Below the pieces are notes generated by a model, which ran no database searches, was not told the DNA's origin, and saw nothing but the letters and a program-made list of their open reading frames with translations. A DNA stretch of 64,000 bases from contig JAVEDP010000041.1 of NCBI GenBank assembly GCA_030841085.1, forward strand, positions 62,001 through 126,000, in the 5' to 3' direction. The position numbers were made by a program, and so were the translations under genes. Shown piece after piece: positions 1-8,097 of this stretch; the stretch's first letter is position 1, and each line of letters opens with the position of its first letter. The DNA comes from Pyrinomonadaceae bacterium (GTDB lineage: Bacteria; Acidobacteriota; Blastocatellia; Pyrinomonadales; Pyrinomonadaceae).

Positions 1-1
1 T

Positions 2-133
2 CGGTGCGTCCTGATTTATCTTCTTCGGGGGAATATCCTTGAAGAGATTGCCAAGCTCACTGTTGAAGAGGAAATCACCACATCTTTGCTTCCGAGGTTC
101 CAGTTGAAAGTATCTTCAATCTTTAATTTCTAA
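2..133 (+). CDS. C-terminal fragment of a Uma2-like (DUF820) protein, cut by window edge
   Basis: An open frame enters from the left edge and ends at a TAA after 43 codons. Its last residues (TSLLPRFQLKVSSIF) resemble the C-terminal end of Uma2/DUF820 family putative restriction-endonuclease-fold proteins, which usually finish with a LLPGF-hydrophobic-IF pattern. The catalytic part would lie outside the window, so the family call rests only on this short tail. It is too short to judge start, operon or activity. Confidence 0.4.
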   Translation, partial: RCVLIYLLRGNILEEIAKLTVEEEITTSLLPRFQLKVSSIFNF

Positions 134-149
134 CTTCGTCCCAACTTCA

Positions 150-395
150 GTGAAACTAGCAGGCCAGGTAAGGGTGAATCTTTATGTTGTTCCTGATTGC
201 CCGTTGTGTGCGCGTGCGCGCGACTGGCTAAACGAGCACGGCATTTCTTTCGTCGATTGTGACGTCGCCAATAACTTTGGCGCGCTGCGAAAGATGTACA
301 AACTAACGCGGCAACGGCTAGTGCCCGTCGTTGAAGTTGAAGGCCGAGCGCTGGTGCGACCCAGCGACGAAGCGTTAACTGGCTTGCTTCTCTAA
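150..395 (+). CDS. Small glutaredoxin-like thioredoxin-fold protein
   Basis: An 81-codon frame with the strand-CPLC-helix arrangement of glutaredoxins: VVPDCPLC at residues 13-20 is followed by RARDWLNEHGI, then the cis-Pro segment RLVPVVEVEG near residue 57. The family carries out thiol-disulfide exchange or senses redox state in the cytoplasm. It is close to glutaredoxin length (75-90 residues) and its CxxC is intact. The start is uncertain: GTG at 150 has no clear ribosome site, and the in-frame GTG at 174 (beginning VNLYVV) would also give a complete fold. The next gene, a tiny membrane peptide, starts 7 bases after the stop, suggesting co-transcription. The specific substrate is unknown. 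Confidence 0.7.
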   Translation: MKLAGQVRVNLYVVPDCPLCARARDWLNEHGISFVDCDVANNFGALRKMYKLTRQRLVPVVEVEGRALVRPSDEALTGLLL

Positions 396-402
396 TCGCA
401 CG

Positions 403-498
403 ATGCGTTTCTCACGCAATCAAATCATTGGCGCGCTGATCCTCATCGCCCTGCTCTGCGCGTTACTTCTTTACCGCATGTTATTCTCTCGCGCGTGA
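403..498 (+). CDS. 31-residue single-pass membrane peptide
   Basis: ATG at 403 opens a 31-codon frame ending in TGA. The peptide begins MRFSRNQ, continues with about 20 hydrophobic residues (IIGALILIALLCALLLY) and ends RMLFSRA: basic, hydrophobic, basic, as expected for a small inner-membrane peptide. It follows the glutaredoxin-like gene by 7 bases and precedes the palindromic element at 505. No family is recognised. A chance frame cannot be excluded at this length, but the composition and spacing favour a real small gene. Confidence 0.45.
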   Translation: MRFSRNQIIGALILIALLCALLLYRMLFSRA

Positions 499-504
499 GC
501 GCTG

Positions 505-630
505 ACAAATACAGAACCGGCAGCGGTAGCGACCGGGTGCTACACTCAACTTACCGTTAGCTTGCCGATATATTGAACATAAGGTTGAGTGCTGAGACCC
601 GGTCGCTACCGCTCGCGGTTCTGTATTTGT
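505..630. repeat. Inverted-repeat element, family A, copy 1
   Basis: Arms of roughly 33 bases (505-537 and 597-630) are near-perfect inverted copies containing CAGAACCG, GCGGTAGCGACCGGGT and complements; the inner segments (about 541-555 and 583-595, ACTCAACTT/AAGGTTGAGT) also pair, so the whole unit can fold into one long hairpin. A second copy lies at 20526-20642. It sits directly upstream of miaA, and a spurious upstream extension of the miaA frame falls inside it. Confidence 0.85.
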
Positions 631-642
631 TGTTCCACTAGT

Positions 643-1581
643 ATGAATGGTTCTCCGATTGCAATCGTTGGTCCAACTGCTTCCGGCAAGAGCACGCTTG
701 GAATTGAAGTCGCGCTGCACCTCGGCGGTGAGATTATCAATTGCGACTCAGTCCAGGTTTACTGTGGGATTCAAATAGCGACAGCTAAGGTTCCATTCGA
801 AGAGCGGCGCGGTGTGCCGCATCACTTGATTGATTTTGTCTCACCCGAAATCAATTACACCGCCGGCGATTGGGCCCGCGAAGCTGCCAAACGAATTGAA
901 GAGATCGAAGCGCGTGGCCGAGTCCCAATTCTCGTAGGCGGCACGGGCTTCTATTTGCGCGCGTTGCGCAACCCATTCTTCCCCAGCCCACAAACTGACG
1001 AAGCAATCCGAGTTCGACTGAACTCGATTCGCGATAACAAGGGCGTCGAATATCTGCACCGGCTGCTGCGCAGGCTCGATCCGGAAAGCGCAGCAGAATT
1101 GTTTCCTCGCGATTGGCCACGCGTGCAGCGCGCAATCGAGGTTCGCCTGCAAACCGGCGCCCGCATGTCGCAGCAAAAAGTCCGCCGGCCCCAAGCGCCT
1201 GAAAGCACGCGTCGCCTGCGCGTTATCGTCCTGAATCCTCCGCGCGCCGAACTCTACCGGCGCATTAATGCACGCACTGAAAGCCATTTTTCCGCAGGGC
1301 TCGTCCAGGAAGTTGAAGAGCTGCTAAAGCTAGGCGTGCCTGCCAACTCGAACGCCCTCGGTGCGCACGGCTACCGCCGCGTGGTCGAATTCCTGCAGGG
1401 GAAACGCGACCTGCCCAGCGCCATTGAGCAAACAAAACTTGACGTGCGCCATTATGCGAAGCGGCAATTGACCTGGTTCCGACGCGAACCAGGTGTGGAA
1501 TGGTTTGAAGGTTTCGGAGAAGCTGAGCCGACACTAGCGGAAGTTTTACAGGCACTCCAAACCGCTCCCGGCAAAAGTTAA
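643..1581 (+). CDS. miaA: tRNA dimethylallyltransferase
   Basis: Transfers a dimethylallyl group from DMAPP to N6 of adenosine 37 in tRNAs reading UNN codons. The P-loop GPTASGKS is at residues 10-17 and the DSVQVY substrate motif follows near residue 37, with HHLIDFVSP, AGDWAREA and VGGTGFYLRAL in family order. At 312 residues it has the usual length. I take ATG 643; the frame stays open upstream to 589, but that stretch lies in the family A repeat and would add 18 non-conserved residues before the P-loop domain. hfq follows by 67 bases, the miaA-hfq order common in proteobacteria. DMAPP would come from the MEP pathway whose dxr and ispG genes are nearby. Confidence 0.97.
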   Translation: MNGSPIAIVGPTASGKSTLGIEVALHLGGEIINCDSVQVYCGIQIATAKVPFEERRGVPHHLIDFVSPEINYTAGDWAREAAKRIEEIEARGRVPILVGGTGFYLRALRNPFFPSPQTDEAIRVRLNSIRDNKGVEYLHRLLRRLDPESAAELFPRDWPRVQRAIEVRLQTGARMSQQKVRRPQAPESTRRLRVIVLNPPRAELYRRINARTESHFSAGLVQEVEELLKLGVPANSNALGAHGYRRVVEFLQGKRDLPSAIEQTKLDVRHYAKRQLTWFRREPGVEWFEGFGEAEPTLAEVLQALQTAPGKS

Positions 1582-1648
1582 AGTTTGTTTCACGAGCCGG
1601 ATATTCCTTGTCAGAAGGAAACGGCTGCGGTAGTCTGACTGTTCCCCC

Positions 1649-1975
1649 ATGTCACAATCCGACCCGACAGGTGTTGCCATGTTAGATGGAAAGGCTGCGC
1701 CGCAAAACATTCAGGACGCATTCCTGAACACAGTCCGGCGCGAAAAAACGACGGTCATTATCTTTCTGCTGAATGGCGCGAAGTTGACCGGCCGCATTCG
1801 AAGTTTTGATAAGTTTTCGGTGTTGCTTGAATCCGGCGCCCATGAACAATTGATCTTCAAACACGCTATCTCAACCATTTCCCAGACGCGGCGCACCAGT
1901 GGCGACCTGCGCTCGCACTCTCAAGCTGAACCTGCTTTTGACCCGGCCAGCAATCCCAACTCGCCTCAATCGTGA
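1649..1975 (+). CDS. hfq: RNA chaperone Hfq
   Basis: Hexameric Sm-like chaperone that helps small RNAs pair with mRNAs. The frame shows [25 protein letters not shown] split across Sm1 (residues about 21-50) with the hallmark [14 protein letters not shown], and Sm2 as [10 protein letters not shown] (about residue 70), matching the classical YKHAIST with Phe for Tyr. A polar tail of about 30 residues rich in Ser, Asn and Pro follows, of the kind often disordered in Hfq. It starts with 13 extra N-terminal residues ([13 protein letters not shown]), so ATG 1679 is an alternative start. It lies between miaA and tmk on the same strand, implying that sRNA-based control may operate in this organism. 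Confidence 0.95.
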   Translation: MSQSDPTGVAMLDGKAAPQNIQDAFLNTVRREKTTVIIFLLNGAKLTGRIRSFDKFSVLLESGAHEQLIFKHAISTISQTRRTSGDLRSHSQAEPAFDPASNPNSPQS

Positions 1976-2023
1976 CATTCCTTTAAACTCTTGCGAGCGA
2001 TCCGATAAGCAAGAGGGACCAGG

Positions 2024-2692
2024 TTGTCAGGAACTTTTATTACCTTTGAAGGAATTGATGGCAGCGGCAAGTCTACGCAGCTGCGCCTGCTGGCCAAATA
2101 TTTGGAAGAAGTCGGCTGTGAAGTCGTCGTGACGCGTGAACCGGGCGGCACGCCGGTCGGCATTCGCCTGCGCGGGGCACTGCTCGACGCGCATGAAGAG
2201 GTAGATCCGCTGACGGAGCTGTTGGTCTTTGCTGCCGATCGCGCTCAGCATGTGCGGCGTGTCTTGCGGCCGGCTATCGAAGCCGGGAAAGTCATAATCT
2301 CCGATCGTTATGCCGACGCGACAGTTGCTTATCAGGGCGCGGGTCGTGGATTTTCGCCGGAGTTAATCGCCGAAATTATCGAGCTTGCGACTGAAGGCTT
2401 AAAGCCGGATTTGACCGTGCTGTTCGACCTTTCAGTTGAAGAGTCAACAGCGCGCACCAGCCGCCGTTCAGACGGCAAACACAAAGGCGATCGGCTTGAC
2501 GCGGAGGCTTCCGATTTTCACGTGCGCGTGCGTGACGCCTATCTCGAACTGGCGCGTGCTGAGCCCGAACGAGTGAAGATTGTCGAAACAAATCGACCCG
2601 CGGAAGAAACTCAGAAACGCGTGAAAGAGATAATCGTGCCGTTCCTGAAGAGCAGGGGCCACCTGGTTGAGGTCGAAGCCAACCACGCTTAG
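2024..2692 (+). CDS. tmk: Thymidylate kinase
   Basis: Phosphorylates dTMP to dTDP with ATP for DNA synthesis. Residues 1-20 carry TFITFEGIDGSGKST with the P-loop, a DRY motif follows in ISDRYADATVAYQGAGRG, and the LID region SRRSDGKHKGDRLDAE has the basic residues that close over ATP. The 222-residue length is slightly above the family norm of 205-215. The start is a TTG at 2024 preceded by AAGAGGGA; no in-frame ATG precedes the P-loop. holB follows after 38 bases; tmk-holB adjacency is very common and links nucleotide supply with the replicase. Confidence 0.96.
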   Translation: MSGTFITFEGIDGSGKSTQLRLLAKYLEEVGCEVVVTREPGGTPVGIRLRGALLDAHEEVDPLTELLVFAADRAQHVRRVLRPAIEAGKVIISDRYADATVAYQGAGRGFSPELIAEIIELATEGLKPDLTVLFDLSVEESTARTSRRSDGKHKGDRLDAEASDFHVRVRDAYLELARAEPERVKIVETNRPAEETQKRVKEIIVPFLKSRGHLVEVEANHA

Positions 2693-2730
2693 GACTTTTC
2701 TCCATTCCCGAAAATTTTCAGAGTTCACTA

Positions 2731-3813
2731 ATGTTTGATGAATTAATTGGAAACGACCGCGTCAAGAAACTCCTGCGACGCATGCTCCAGTCCTCGCGAC
2801 TGCCGGGCGCCATGCTGTTCAGCGGCGAAGATGGTGTGGGCAAAAAGTTATTCGCGCTGGAAATTGCGCGGGCGCTTAATTGTCGCAATCCGCAAGGGGG
2901 GGAAGCTTGCGGCACCTGCGCTGCCTGTAAGCGAACTCTCAAGATCAACTATCCGGCTGGTGATGATTCGGACGACTGGAAAGGAATAATCTGGACGGAC
3001 CACGCCGACGTGGGCCTGGTGGTTGCTCCCAAGCGCGTGCTGCTGGTCGATCAAATGCGCGCGATTGAGAACGCGGCGAATTATCGTCCCTTTGAAGGCA
3101 AGGCGCGCGTCTTTATTGTCGAAGACGCGGATAAACTAAACGAGAATTCCGCGAACGCGTTGTTGAAAATTCTGGAAGAGCCGCCGCCAACGTCGTATAT
3201 CATTTTGTTGACTTCACGTCCGGCGTGGTTGTTACCAACCATTCGTTCGCGCTGCCAGATCATACGTTTCTCGCCGCTCACTGCCGCCGAGATTGAAAAT
3301 CATCTGACGCAAAACAAGATGGCGAACGCCGCCGAAGCGCGAGTGCGGGCGCGCGTGGCGCGTGGCAGCTTAAGCCGGGCGCTTGAAGAGGATTTGGACG
3401 ACTTTCTGGAACAGCGCAAGGCAATGCTCGAAGTGGTTGAGGCGTTAGTTCGAAGTGACGGTCGTTTACAGTTGCTGCGATCGGCGGAACAACTCAATGA
3501 AGCACAATATAAGAACGAGTACGAACGGTACCTGGACGTTTTGGAAACATTGATTCGCGACCTTTGGCTGTGTTCCCTTGACGATGAGGACCTTGGGATA
3601 ATCGTCAACCAAGACGTGCTGCCACAACTCAAGGGTTTGGCAAAAGGGCTGGATAGTAAGCGGCCGGCAATTTGGATCGGCCAGATTGAAGAGATGCGCG
3701 AACAACTGGTGGTGAACATCAATCGCAAGCCGGCCACTGACGCTCTATTTCTCACGATGGCGGCGGCGTCCGCCACTGAGCTGCCACCGAAGCGGCGTTA
3801 CATTATTAAGTAA
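2731..3813 (+). CDS. holB: DNA polymerase III subunit delta prime
   Basis: Clamp-loader AAA+ subunit of the replicative polymerase. The N-terminal MFDELIGNDRVKKLLRRML is typical of the family, followed by a Walker A-like GEDGVGKK, a zinc module with four cysteines in CRNPQGGEACGTCAACKR (about residues 51-68), the Walker B-like region VFIVEDADKLNENSANALLK and sensor 1 TSRPAWLLPTIRSRC. Length 360 is usual. The zinc cysteines are all present. The gene converges on ispG, with the family B hairpin filling the 132 bases between the two stop codons. Confidence 0.93.
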   Translation: MFDELIGNDRVKKLLRRMLQSSRLPGAMLFSGEDGVGKKLFALEIARALNCRNPQGGEACGTCAACKRTLKINYPAGDDSDDWKGIIWTDHADVGLVVAPKRVLLVDQMRAIENAANYRPFEGKARVFIVEDADKLNENSANALLKILEEPPPTSYIILLTSRPAWLLPTIRSRCQIIRFSPLTAAEIENHLTQNKMANAAEARVRARVARGSLSRALEEDLDDFLEQRKAMLEVVEALVRSDGRLQLLRSAEQLNEAQYKNEYERYLDVLETLIRDLWLCSLDDEDLGIIVNQDVLPQLKGLAKGLDSKRPAIWIGQIEEMREQLVVNINRKPATDALFLTMAAASATELPPKRRYIIK

Positions 3814-3945
3814 TTTTTGGACTGCGGCGGCTTGACGCCGCTTTGTAGCGCGGCGGCTTGACGCCGCTGTGATGTAAGGTCGATCGTTTTCTCGTGCGAA
3901 GTCTCTCGCTCACCCAAAAGCGGCGTCAAGCCGCCGCAGTCCAAA
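3814..3945. repeat. Inverted-repeat element, family B, between convergent genes
   Basis: Left arm near 3816-3844 and right arm near 3917-3945 are inverted copies built around GCGGCGGCTTGACGCCGC; a second direct copy of the core lies at 3848-3871. Each core is itself self-complementary (GCGGC..TTGA..GCCGC). The element fills the whole space from the holB stop (3813) to the ispG stop (3946), where a strong stem could end transcription from both sides. No T-run follows the stem, so classical intrinsic termination is not shown. Confidence 0.85.
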
Positions 3946-5064
3946 CTATTTGATGGTTACTAATTCGCGTGTGTCGTCGGGCACGACAGTTTCCCTTTTG
4001 GACGCGATCTCCGCCAGCAGCTTTTCCGTTTCCATAACAAACGCATCGACGATGTTTTCGCCGGCGACCTTGCGCATGGGCACGCCGTCTTTGAAGATCA
4101 TGCCGACACCTCTGCCAAACGTCACGCCGAGTTGAGAATCATGCGCCTCGCCTGGTCCATTGACCGCGCAACCCATAATCGAAAGATGCAACGGCTCTTC
4201 AACGTGAGCCAGCCGGCGTTCAATCTCGGTAACAATCTCGACGAAGTTGTCCACATCAAGGCGGCCGCAGGTTGGACAAGCAACGACGGTGACGCCGCGC
4301 GTCCGCAAGCCCAGCGATTTCACAATCTCCCAGGCGACGCGCACTTCTTCCTGCGGTTCGGCCGCCAGCGAAACACGAATCGTGTCGCCAATGCCTTCGT
4401 GCAACAGAATGCCCAGGCCGATTGAAGACTTGATTGTGCCGCCGAATGCGGTGCCGGCTTCGGTCACGCCGAGATGAAATGGGTAATCAACTTTTTCACG
4501 AAGCAAGCGATAGGCTGCCACGGTGCGCTGAACGTCCGAAGCTTTCAGCGAAATGATTGTTTCGGTGAAGCCCAGGTCCTCGAGAATTTGAATATGCCGC
4601 AGCGCGGATTCAACCATCGCTTCCGGAGTTGCGGTGCCATATTTGGCGAGCAAATCCTTTTCCAGCGAGCCGCCGTTGACGCCAATGCGAATCGGCACCT
4701 TTTGTGCCTGGGCCGCACGCACCACTTCAACGATGCGTTCGTGTTTGCCGATGTTTCCTGGGTTCAGGCGCAGCTTATCAATCCCGGCTTCCAGCGCCAG
4801 CAGCGCCAGCTTGTAGTGAAAATGAATGTCTGCAACCAACGGCACGTCAGGCACGCGTTTGCGGATCTCTTTCAGGGCGATTGCGGCATCATTGTCGGGT
4901 ACAGCCAGCCGCACAATCTCGCAGCCGGCGCTAACCATCTCTTCAATTTGCGCCACGGTTTCATCGACGTTGGCCGTATCAGTCTTCGTCATAGACTGAA
5001 TGACAACCGGCGCGCCACCGCCAATTTGCAAATGCTTAACCTGAACTGCTTTCGACTTTCGCAT
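3946..5064 (-). CDS. ispG: 4-hydroxy-3-methylbut-2-enyl diphosphate synthase (GcpE)
   Basis: Iron-sulfur enzyme of the MEP isoprenoid pathway converting MEcPP to HMBPP. Family landmarks: RKSKAVQVKHLQIGGGAPVVIQSMT at the N-terminus, PLVADIHFHYKLAL, RLNPGNIG, RIGVNGGSL, and the cluster cysteines in CPTCGR and in SIMGCAVNGPGE. The 372 residues from ATG 5064 match the short bacterial form. The frame continues up to a TTG at 5088, but those codons fall in the heptamer repeat (5074-5134), so ATG 5064 is preferred. It follows rseP by 77 bases and is the last gene of the leftward lipid/isoprenoid run. Confidence 0.95.
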   Translation of the reverse strand: MRKSKAVQVKHLQIGGGAPVVIQSMTKTDTANVDETVAQIEEMVSAGCEIVRLAVPDNDAAIALKEIRKRVPDVPLVADIHFHYKLALLALEAGIDKLRLNPGNIGKHERIVEVVRAAQAQKVPIRIGVNGGSLEKDLLAKYGTATPEAMVESALRHIQILEDLGFTETIISLKASDVQRTVAAYRLLREKVDYPFHLGVTEAGTAFGGTIKSSIGLGILLHEGIGDTIRVSLAAEPQEEVRVAWEIVKSLGLRTRGVTVVACPTCGRLDVDNFVEIVTEIERRLAHVEEPLHLSIMGCAVNGPGEAHDSQLGVTFGRGVGMIFKDGVPMRKVAGENIVDAFVMETEKLLAEIASKRETVVPDDTRELVTIK

Positions 5065-5073
5065 GTGTATTTC

Positions 5074-5134
5074 AGTTTCAAGTTTCAAGTTTCAAGTAAG
5101 CCATCTTTCGACTTGAAACCTGAAACTTGAAACT
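5074..5134. repeat. Inverted heptamer tandem repeat (AGTTTCA type)
   Basis: Three heptamers AGTTTCA (5074-5094) face three inverted units TGAAACC/TGAAACT/TGAAACT (5114-5134) across a 19-base spacer. It lies between the rseP stop and the ispG start, within the same presumed transcript. Same architecture as the repeats at 9387, 11376 and 14360. Confidence 0.85.
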
Positions 5135-5140
5135 CTCTGC

Positions 5141-6538
5141 TCACTTCCCGGGCGTTGATGTTGCTGCCGGCGGATTGCTCGTGCCGCGCCAGATCGATGC
5201 CTGCTTCAAAAGGTCGTTAGTAATCACAAAGACCATCAAGAGAATTACAAACACAAATCCGACTTGCTGGATGCGTTCGCGGACACGCATTGACAGCGTC
5301 ATCCCAACCATTGCCAAAACAGCTTCAATCAACAGCAGAAAAATTGCGCCGCCATCCAGAACCGGTATTGGCAATAGATTAAAGACGCCGAGGTTCAAAC
5401 TCAGGAACGCAAGCGTCGTAAAAAGTCCGCCCCAACCAAATCGCTCTACCGACGTTGAGGCTACTTTGTAAATTCCAACGGGGCCCGAAAGCGTATTGCG
5501 AGCCGAACGCTGGCCGGTAAAAAATTGGCCCAACGCTTTTCCAGTCAGCCGCAGAATCTCCAGGTTGTTATCAACCGCATACTTACCCGCCGTCGCCGCG
5601 CTCGCCTTGTTCAGCGGAATTTCTTCGTCGGGCTTGAAGCCCAGCCGCTCACGTCCGTCCGAAAGTTTTCGCGCGGTAGCGGTAATGTTTACCTGACGTC
5701 CGTCTCGATTGACGCCCAACGTGATCGGCTCTCCCTTATGATCGCGTATGAATTGCGTGACTTGTTCGGCGCTACGAACCGGCTGGCCGGATACTGTCAA
5801 GAGGCGGTCGCCCGGTTGCAGCCCCGCTTCTGCTGCCGGCGTGTTCGGCTCAACTTCGCGAACCACCACTGGCAAATCGCCGTAGTCGGGAATGAAGTCG
5901 AGCAACCCCGCAGTTTCACCATCTTCCACGTAGGCCCTCGGTGTGATAGTCAGCAGCTGGCGTTGCCCGTTGCGTTCTACAACGACCGGAAGCGCCTGCC
6001 CCGGCGACAAGAGCGCATCGCCGCGAATAGTGTCCCACTTCGGATTATCAATCCCGTTGAATGAAACGATACGATCGCCGCGCTGCAATCCTGCCAGCTG
6101 GGCTGCACCACCATTCGCGATGCTGCTCACGATCGGAGCCGGCGTCGCGGGCACTCCATAAATCAATGCGCCGGCGAAAGGAATTGCCAGCGCTGTAATG
6201 ATGTTCATCACCGGTCCGGCAATCGCAACCAGAATTCGTTGCCAGCGCGGACGAAGATCAAACCGCTCGCTGTCAGGTATGTCCGAAGCACCCTCGCCTT
6301 CAATCGGCGCGTTGGACTCGTCACCGCCAAGTTTTACGTAACCGCCCAGCGGAATCGCCGAGACGCGGTAGTCAGTTTGGCCCCATTTTATTCCGAACAG
6401 GCGCGGCCCAAAGCCGGCAGAAAAAGTCTCGACGCGAATCTTGAAAAGCTTGGCCACGATGAAGTGACCAAACTCGTGCAGCACAACGGCCGAACCAAGA
6501 ATGAAGATAAAAGCCAGAATCGAAATAACTACCGTCAT
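5141..6538 (-). CDS. rseP: Site-2 intramembrane zinc metalloprotease RseP, two PDZ domains
   Basis: Membrane-embedded protease (M50B) that cleaves transmembrane substrates such as anti-sigma factors or signal-peptide remnants. The zinc motif HEFGH is at residues 21-25 inside the first membrane helix; two PDZ domains occupy about residues 120-290 (GLQRGDRIVSFNGI and GLQPGDRLLTVSG); the third zinc ligand lies in NLLPIPVLDGG in the C-terminal membrane part. ATG 6538 is preferred to TTG 6541. Placement between dxr and ispG, downstream of uppS and cdsA, is the widespread uppS-cdsA-dxr-rseP order. No sigma/anti-sigma pair is in the window, so the substrate is unknown. Confidence 0.95.
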   Translation of the reverse strand: MTVVISILAFIFILGSAVVLHEFGHFIVAKLFKIRVETFSAGFGPRLFGIKWGQTDYRVSAIPLGGYVKLGGDESNAPIEGEGASDIPDSERFDLRPRWQRILVAIAGPVMNIITALAIPFAGALIYGVPATPAPIVSSIANGGAAQLAGLQRGDRIVSFNGIDNPKWDTIRGDALLSPGQALPVVVERNGQRQLLTITPRAYVEDGETAGLLDFIPDYGDLPVVVREVEPNTPAAEAGLQPGDRLLTVSGQPVRSAEQVTQFIRDHKGEPITLGVNRDGRQVNITATARKLSDGRERLGFKPDEEIPLNKASAATAGKYAVDNNLEILRLTGKALGQFFTGQRSARNTLSGPVGIYKVASTSVERFGWGGLFTTLAFLSLNLGVFNLLPIPVLDGGAIFLLLIEAVLAMVGMTLSMRVRERIQQVGFVFVILLMVFVITNDLLKQASIWRGTSNPPAATSTPGK

Positions 6539-6656
6539 CAATAAATCTCTCTTCCCTAAAGCTAAAAGCGCAGTTTCTTTAAGTAATGAACCTTAAACAG
6601 CTTGCCACAATTCGAGTGTACGCGGCGAGCTTAGAACGCGTCAAACGGTCTTTTTC

Positions 6657-6758
6657 GTAAAGCAAACTGTTAGTTTGAGTTGGTACGAAAGATTCGAGGT
6701 TGAATTAGTATTTGCTGTTGCCTCTCCCGCACCTCCGCAAACTAACAGTTTGCTTTAC
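6657..6758. repeat. Inverted-repeat element, family C, copy 1
   Basis: Exact 21-base inverted arms at 6657-6677 and 6738-6758 contain CAAACTGTTAGTTTG, which is itself a small hairpin (CAAACT-gtt-AGTTTG). About 60 bases separate the arms. The element abuts the dxr stop codon at 6759. The rest of the 220-base gap up to rseP holds nothing else recognisable. Confidence 0.9.
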
Positions 6759-7961
6759 TCACTTTTCGGCGAGTAGGGGTGTGGTCTTCGCGAGTTTTTG
6801 GATTTCGTTGGCGGCCGAGAGCCGCGCTGTTCGATCTGCATCGAGAACGGTGTCCAACTCGGTCGCGGGCTGGTTGTGATGGCCGTTCATCACTGCTTCA
6901 ATGACGAGCGGAATATCAGTTAAGGAAATGTGTTCCTCGATAAACGCGCGCACCGCTTCTTCGTTTGCCGCATTCATCGCCGCCGGCAGCGTGCCCCCTT
7001 CGCACAGGGCCCGGTAAGCAAGCGCGATACAAGGAAAACGATCCACGTCGGGCGGTTCGAAGTGAAGCCCGGAGAGCGAGGTCAAATCCAGCGGTGGCAG
7101 TTCACAGGAATGACGTTCGGGATAGGTCAACGCATATTGAATGGCATGCCGCATGTCCGTGATGCCCATCTGCGCGATCACCGAACCATCAATCAGTTCA
7201 ATCATCGAATGGACCACCGATTCCGGGTGCACCACGATCGCAATCTCGTCGCCGGCAAAGCCAAACAGCCAGTGGGCCTCGATCACTTCCAGGCCCTTGT
7301 TCATTAGCGTTGCTGAGTCGATGGTAATTTTCGCGCCCATGTTCCAGGTGGGATGCTGCAGGGCCGCGGAAACTGTCGACGATTCCATCTCCAGTTTTGT
7401 GCTGTTGCGAAATGGTCCACCCGAAGCCGTCAGGATTATGCGGCGCACTTCGGATCGCTTCTCTCCACGCAGGCATTGATGCAACGCGTTATGTTCGGAA
7501 TCCACCGGCAACAGTTCGGCGCCTGAGGCTTGCGCCGCGCGCGTCATCAGCTCGCCGGCCATGACCAGCGTCTCTTTGTTGGCCAGCGCCACGCGCTTGC
7601 CGGCTTCCAGCGCGCGCAAGGTGGGAACAAAACCAACGGCACCGACGGTCGCGGAAACAACGCAATCGGCCTGCGCGTGAGTTGCAACTTCAATCAGCCC
7701 AGGTTCCCCAACAATGATGCGCGGCAGATCGATGTCCCGCGCAAACAAGCGCGCGCGAAGATCGTGCGCCGCTTCTTCGCTGTCAACGGAAACCAGTTCC
7801 GGCAAATGTGCGGCAATCTGATCGGCGAGTGCCTCGACGTTATGCCCGGCGCCAAGCGCCACGACGCGAAACTGTGCGCTGCCAAGCGACTCAATCACGC
7901 GCAGAGTATTGCGGCCGATCGAGCCGGTCGAACCGAGTAGCGCGACTCCTCTAGGTGCCAT
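6759..7961 (-). CDS. dxr: 1-deoxy-D-xylulose 5-phosphate reductoisomerase
   Basis: Second step of the MEP pathway: NADPH-dependent rearrangement and reduction of DXP to MEP. The NADPH motif LLGSTGSIG is at residues 8-16; ALANKETLVMAG, the metal/substrate residues in LLPVDSEHNAL, the loop LTASGGPF and the helix WNMGAKITIDSATLMNKGLEVIEA all match. Length 400 is usual. Both sides are bounded by family C repeats, so the gene is bracketed by two copies of one element. It sits in the uppS-cdsA-dxr-rseP-ispG run and shares the pathway with ispG. Confidence 0.97.
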   Translation of the reverse strand: MAPRGVALLGSTGSIGRNTLRVIESLGSAQFRVVALGAGHNVEALADQIAAHLPELVSVDSEEAAHDLRARLFARDIDLPRIIVGEPGLIEVATHAQADCVVSATVGAVGFVPTLRALEAGKRVALANKETLVMAGELMTRAAQASGAELLPVDSEHNALHQCLRGEKRSEVRRIILTASGGPFRNSTKLEMESSTVSAALQHPTWNMGAKITIDSATLMNKGLEVIEAHWLFGFAGDEIAIVVHPESVVHSMIELIDGSVIAQMGITDMRHAIQYALTYPERHSCELPPLDLTSLSGLHFEPPDVDRFPCIALAYRALCEGGTLPAAMNAANEEAVRAFIEEHISLTDIPLVIEAVMNGHHNQPATELDTVLDADRTARLSAANEIQKLAKTTPLLAEK

Positions 7962-7995
7962 TTGTTATGCCGCCAGCCGGGGAATTTTTTCTTAA

Positions 7996-8097
7996 GTAAA
8001 GCAAACTGTTAGTTTGCGTTGGCGCGGAAGCGAAACGATCCCAAAATTCGCCACGAACTGTTACCACCTACGATCGCAAACTAACAGTTTGCTTTAC
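7996..8097. repeat. Inverted-repeat element, family C, copy 2
   Basis: 23-base inverted arms (7996-8018 and 8075-8097) carry the same CAAACTGTTAGTTTG core as copy 1 at 6657. The right arm overlaps the 3' end of the Coa1-like gene: it encodes that protein's last ten residues (CVKQTVSLRS) just before the TAG at 8068-8070. Spacer between arms is 56 bases, close to copy 1. Confidence 0.9.

Noticed and set aside
589..642. Upstream extension of the miaA frame
   Set aside because: The added 18 residues are encoded by the palindromic family A repeat and precede a well-placed ATG at 643 directly before the P-loop domain.
4474..5130. Long rightward open frame of 218 codons
   Set aside because: It is antisense to ispG, which has complete family motifs; composition (Asn/Arg/His rich) is that of a shadow frame.
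5525..6064. Rightward 179-codon frame
   Set aside because: Antisense to rseP, no conserved motif.
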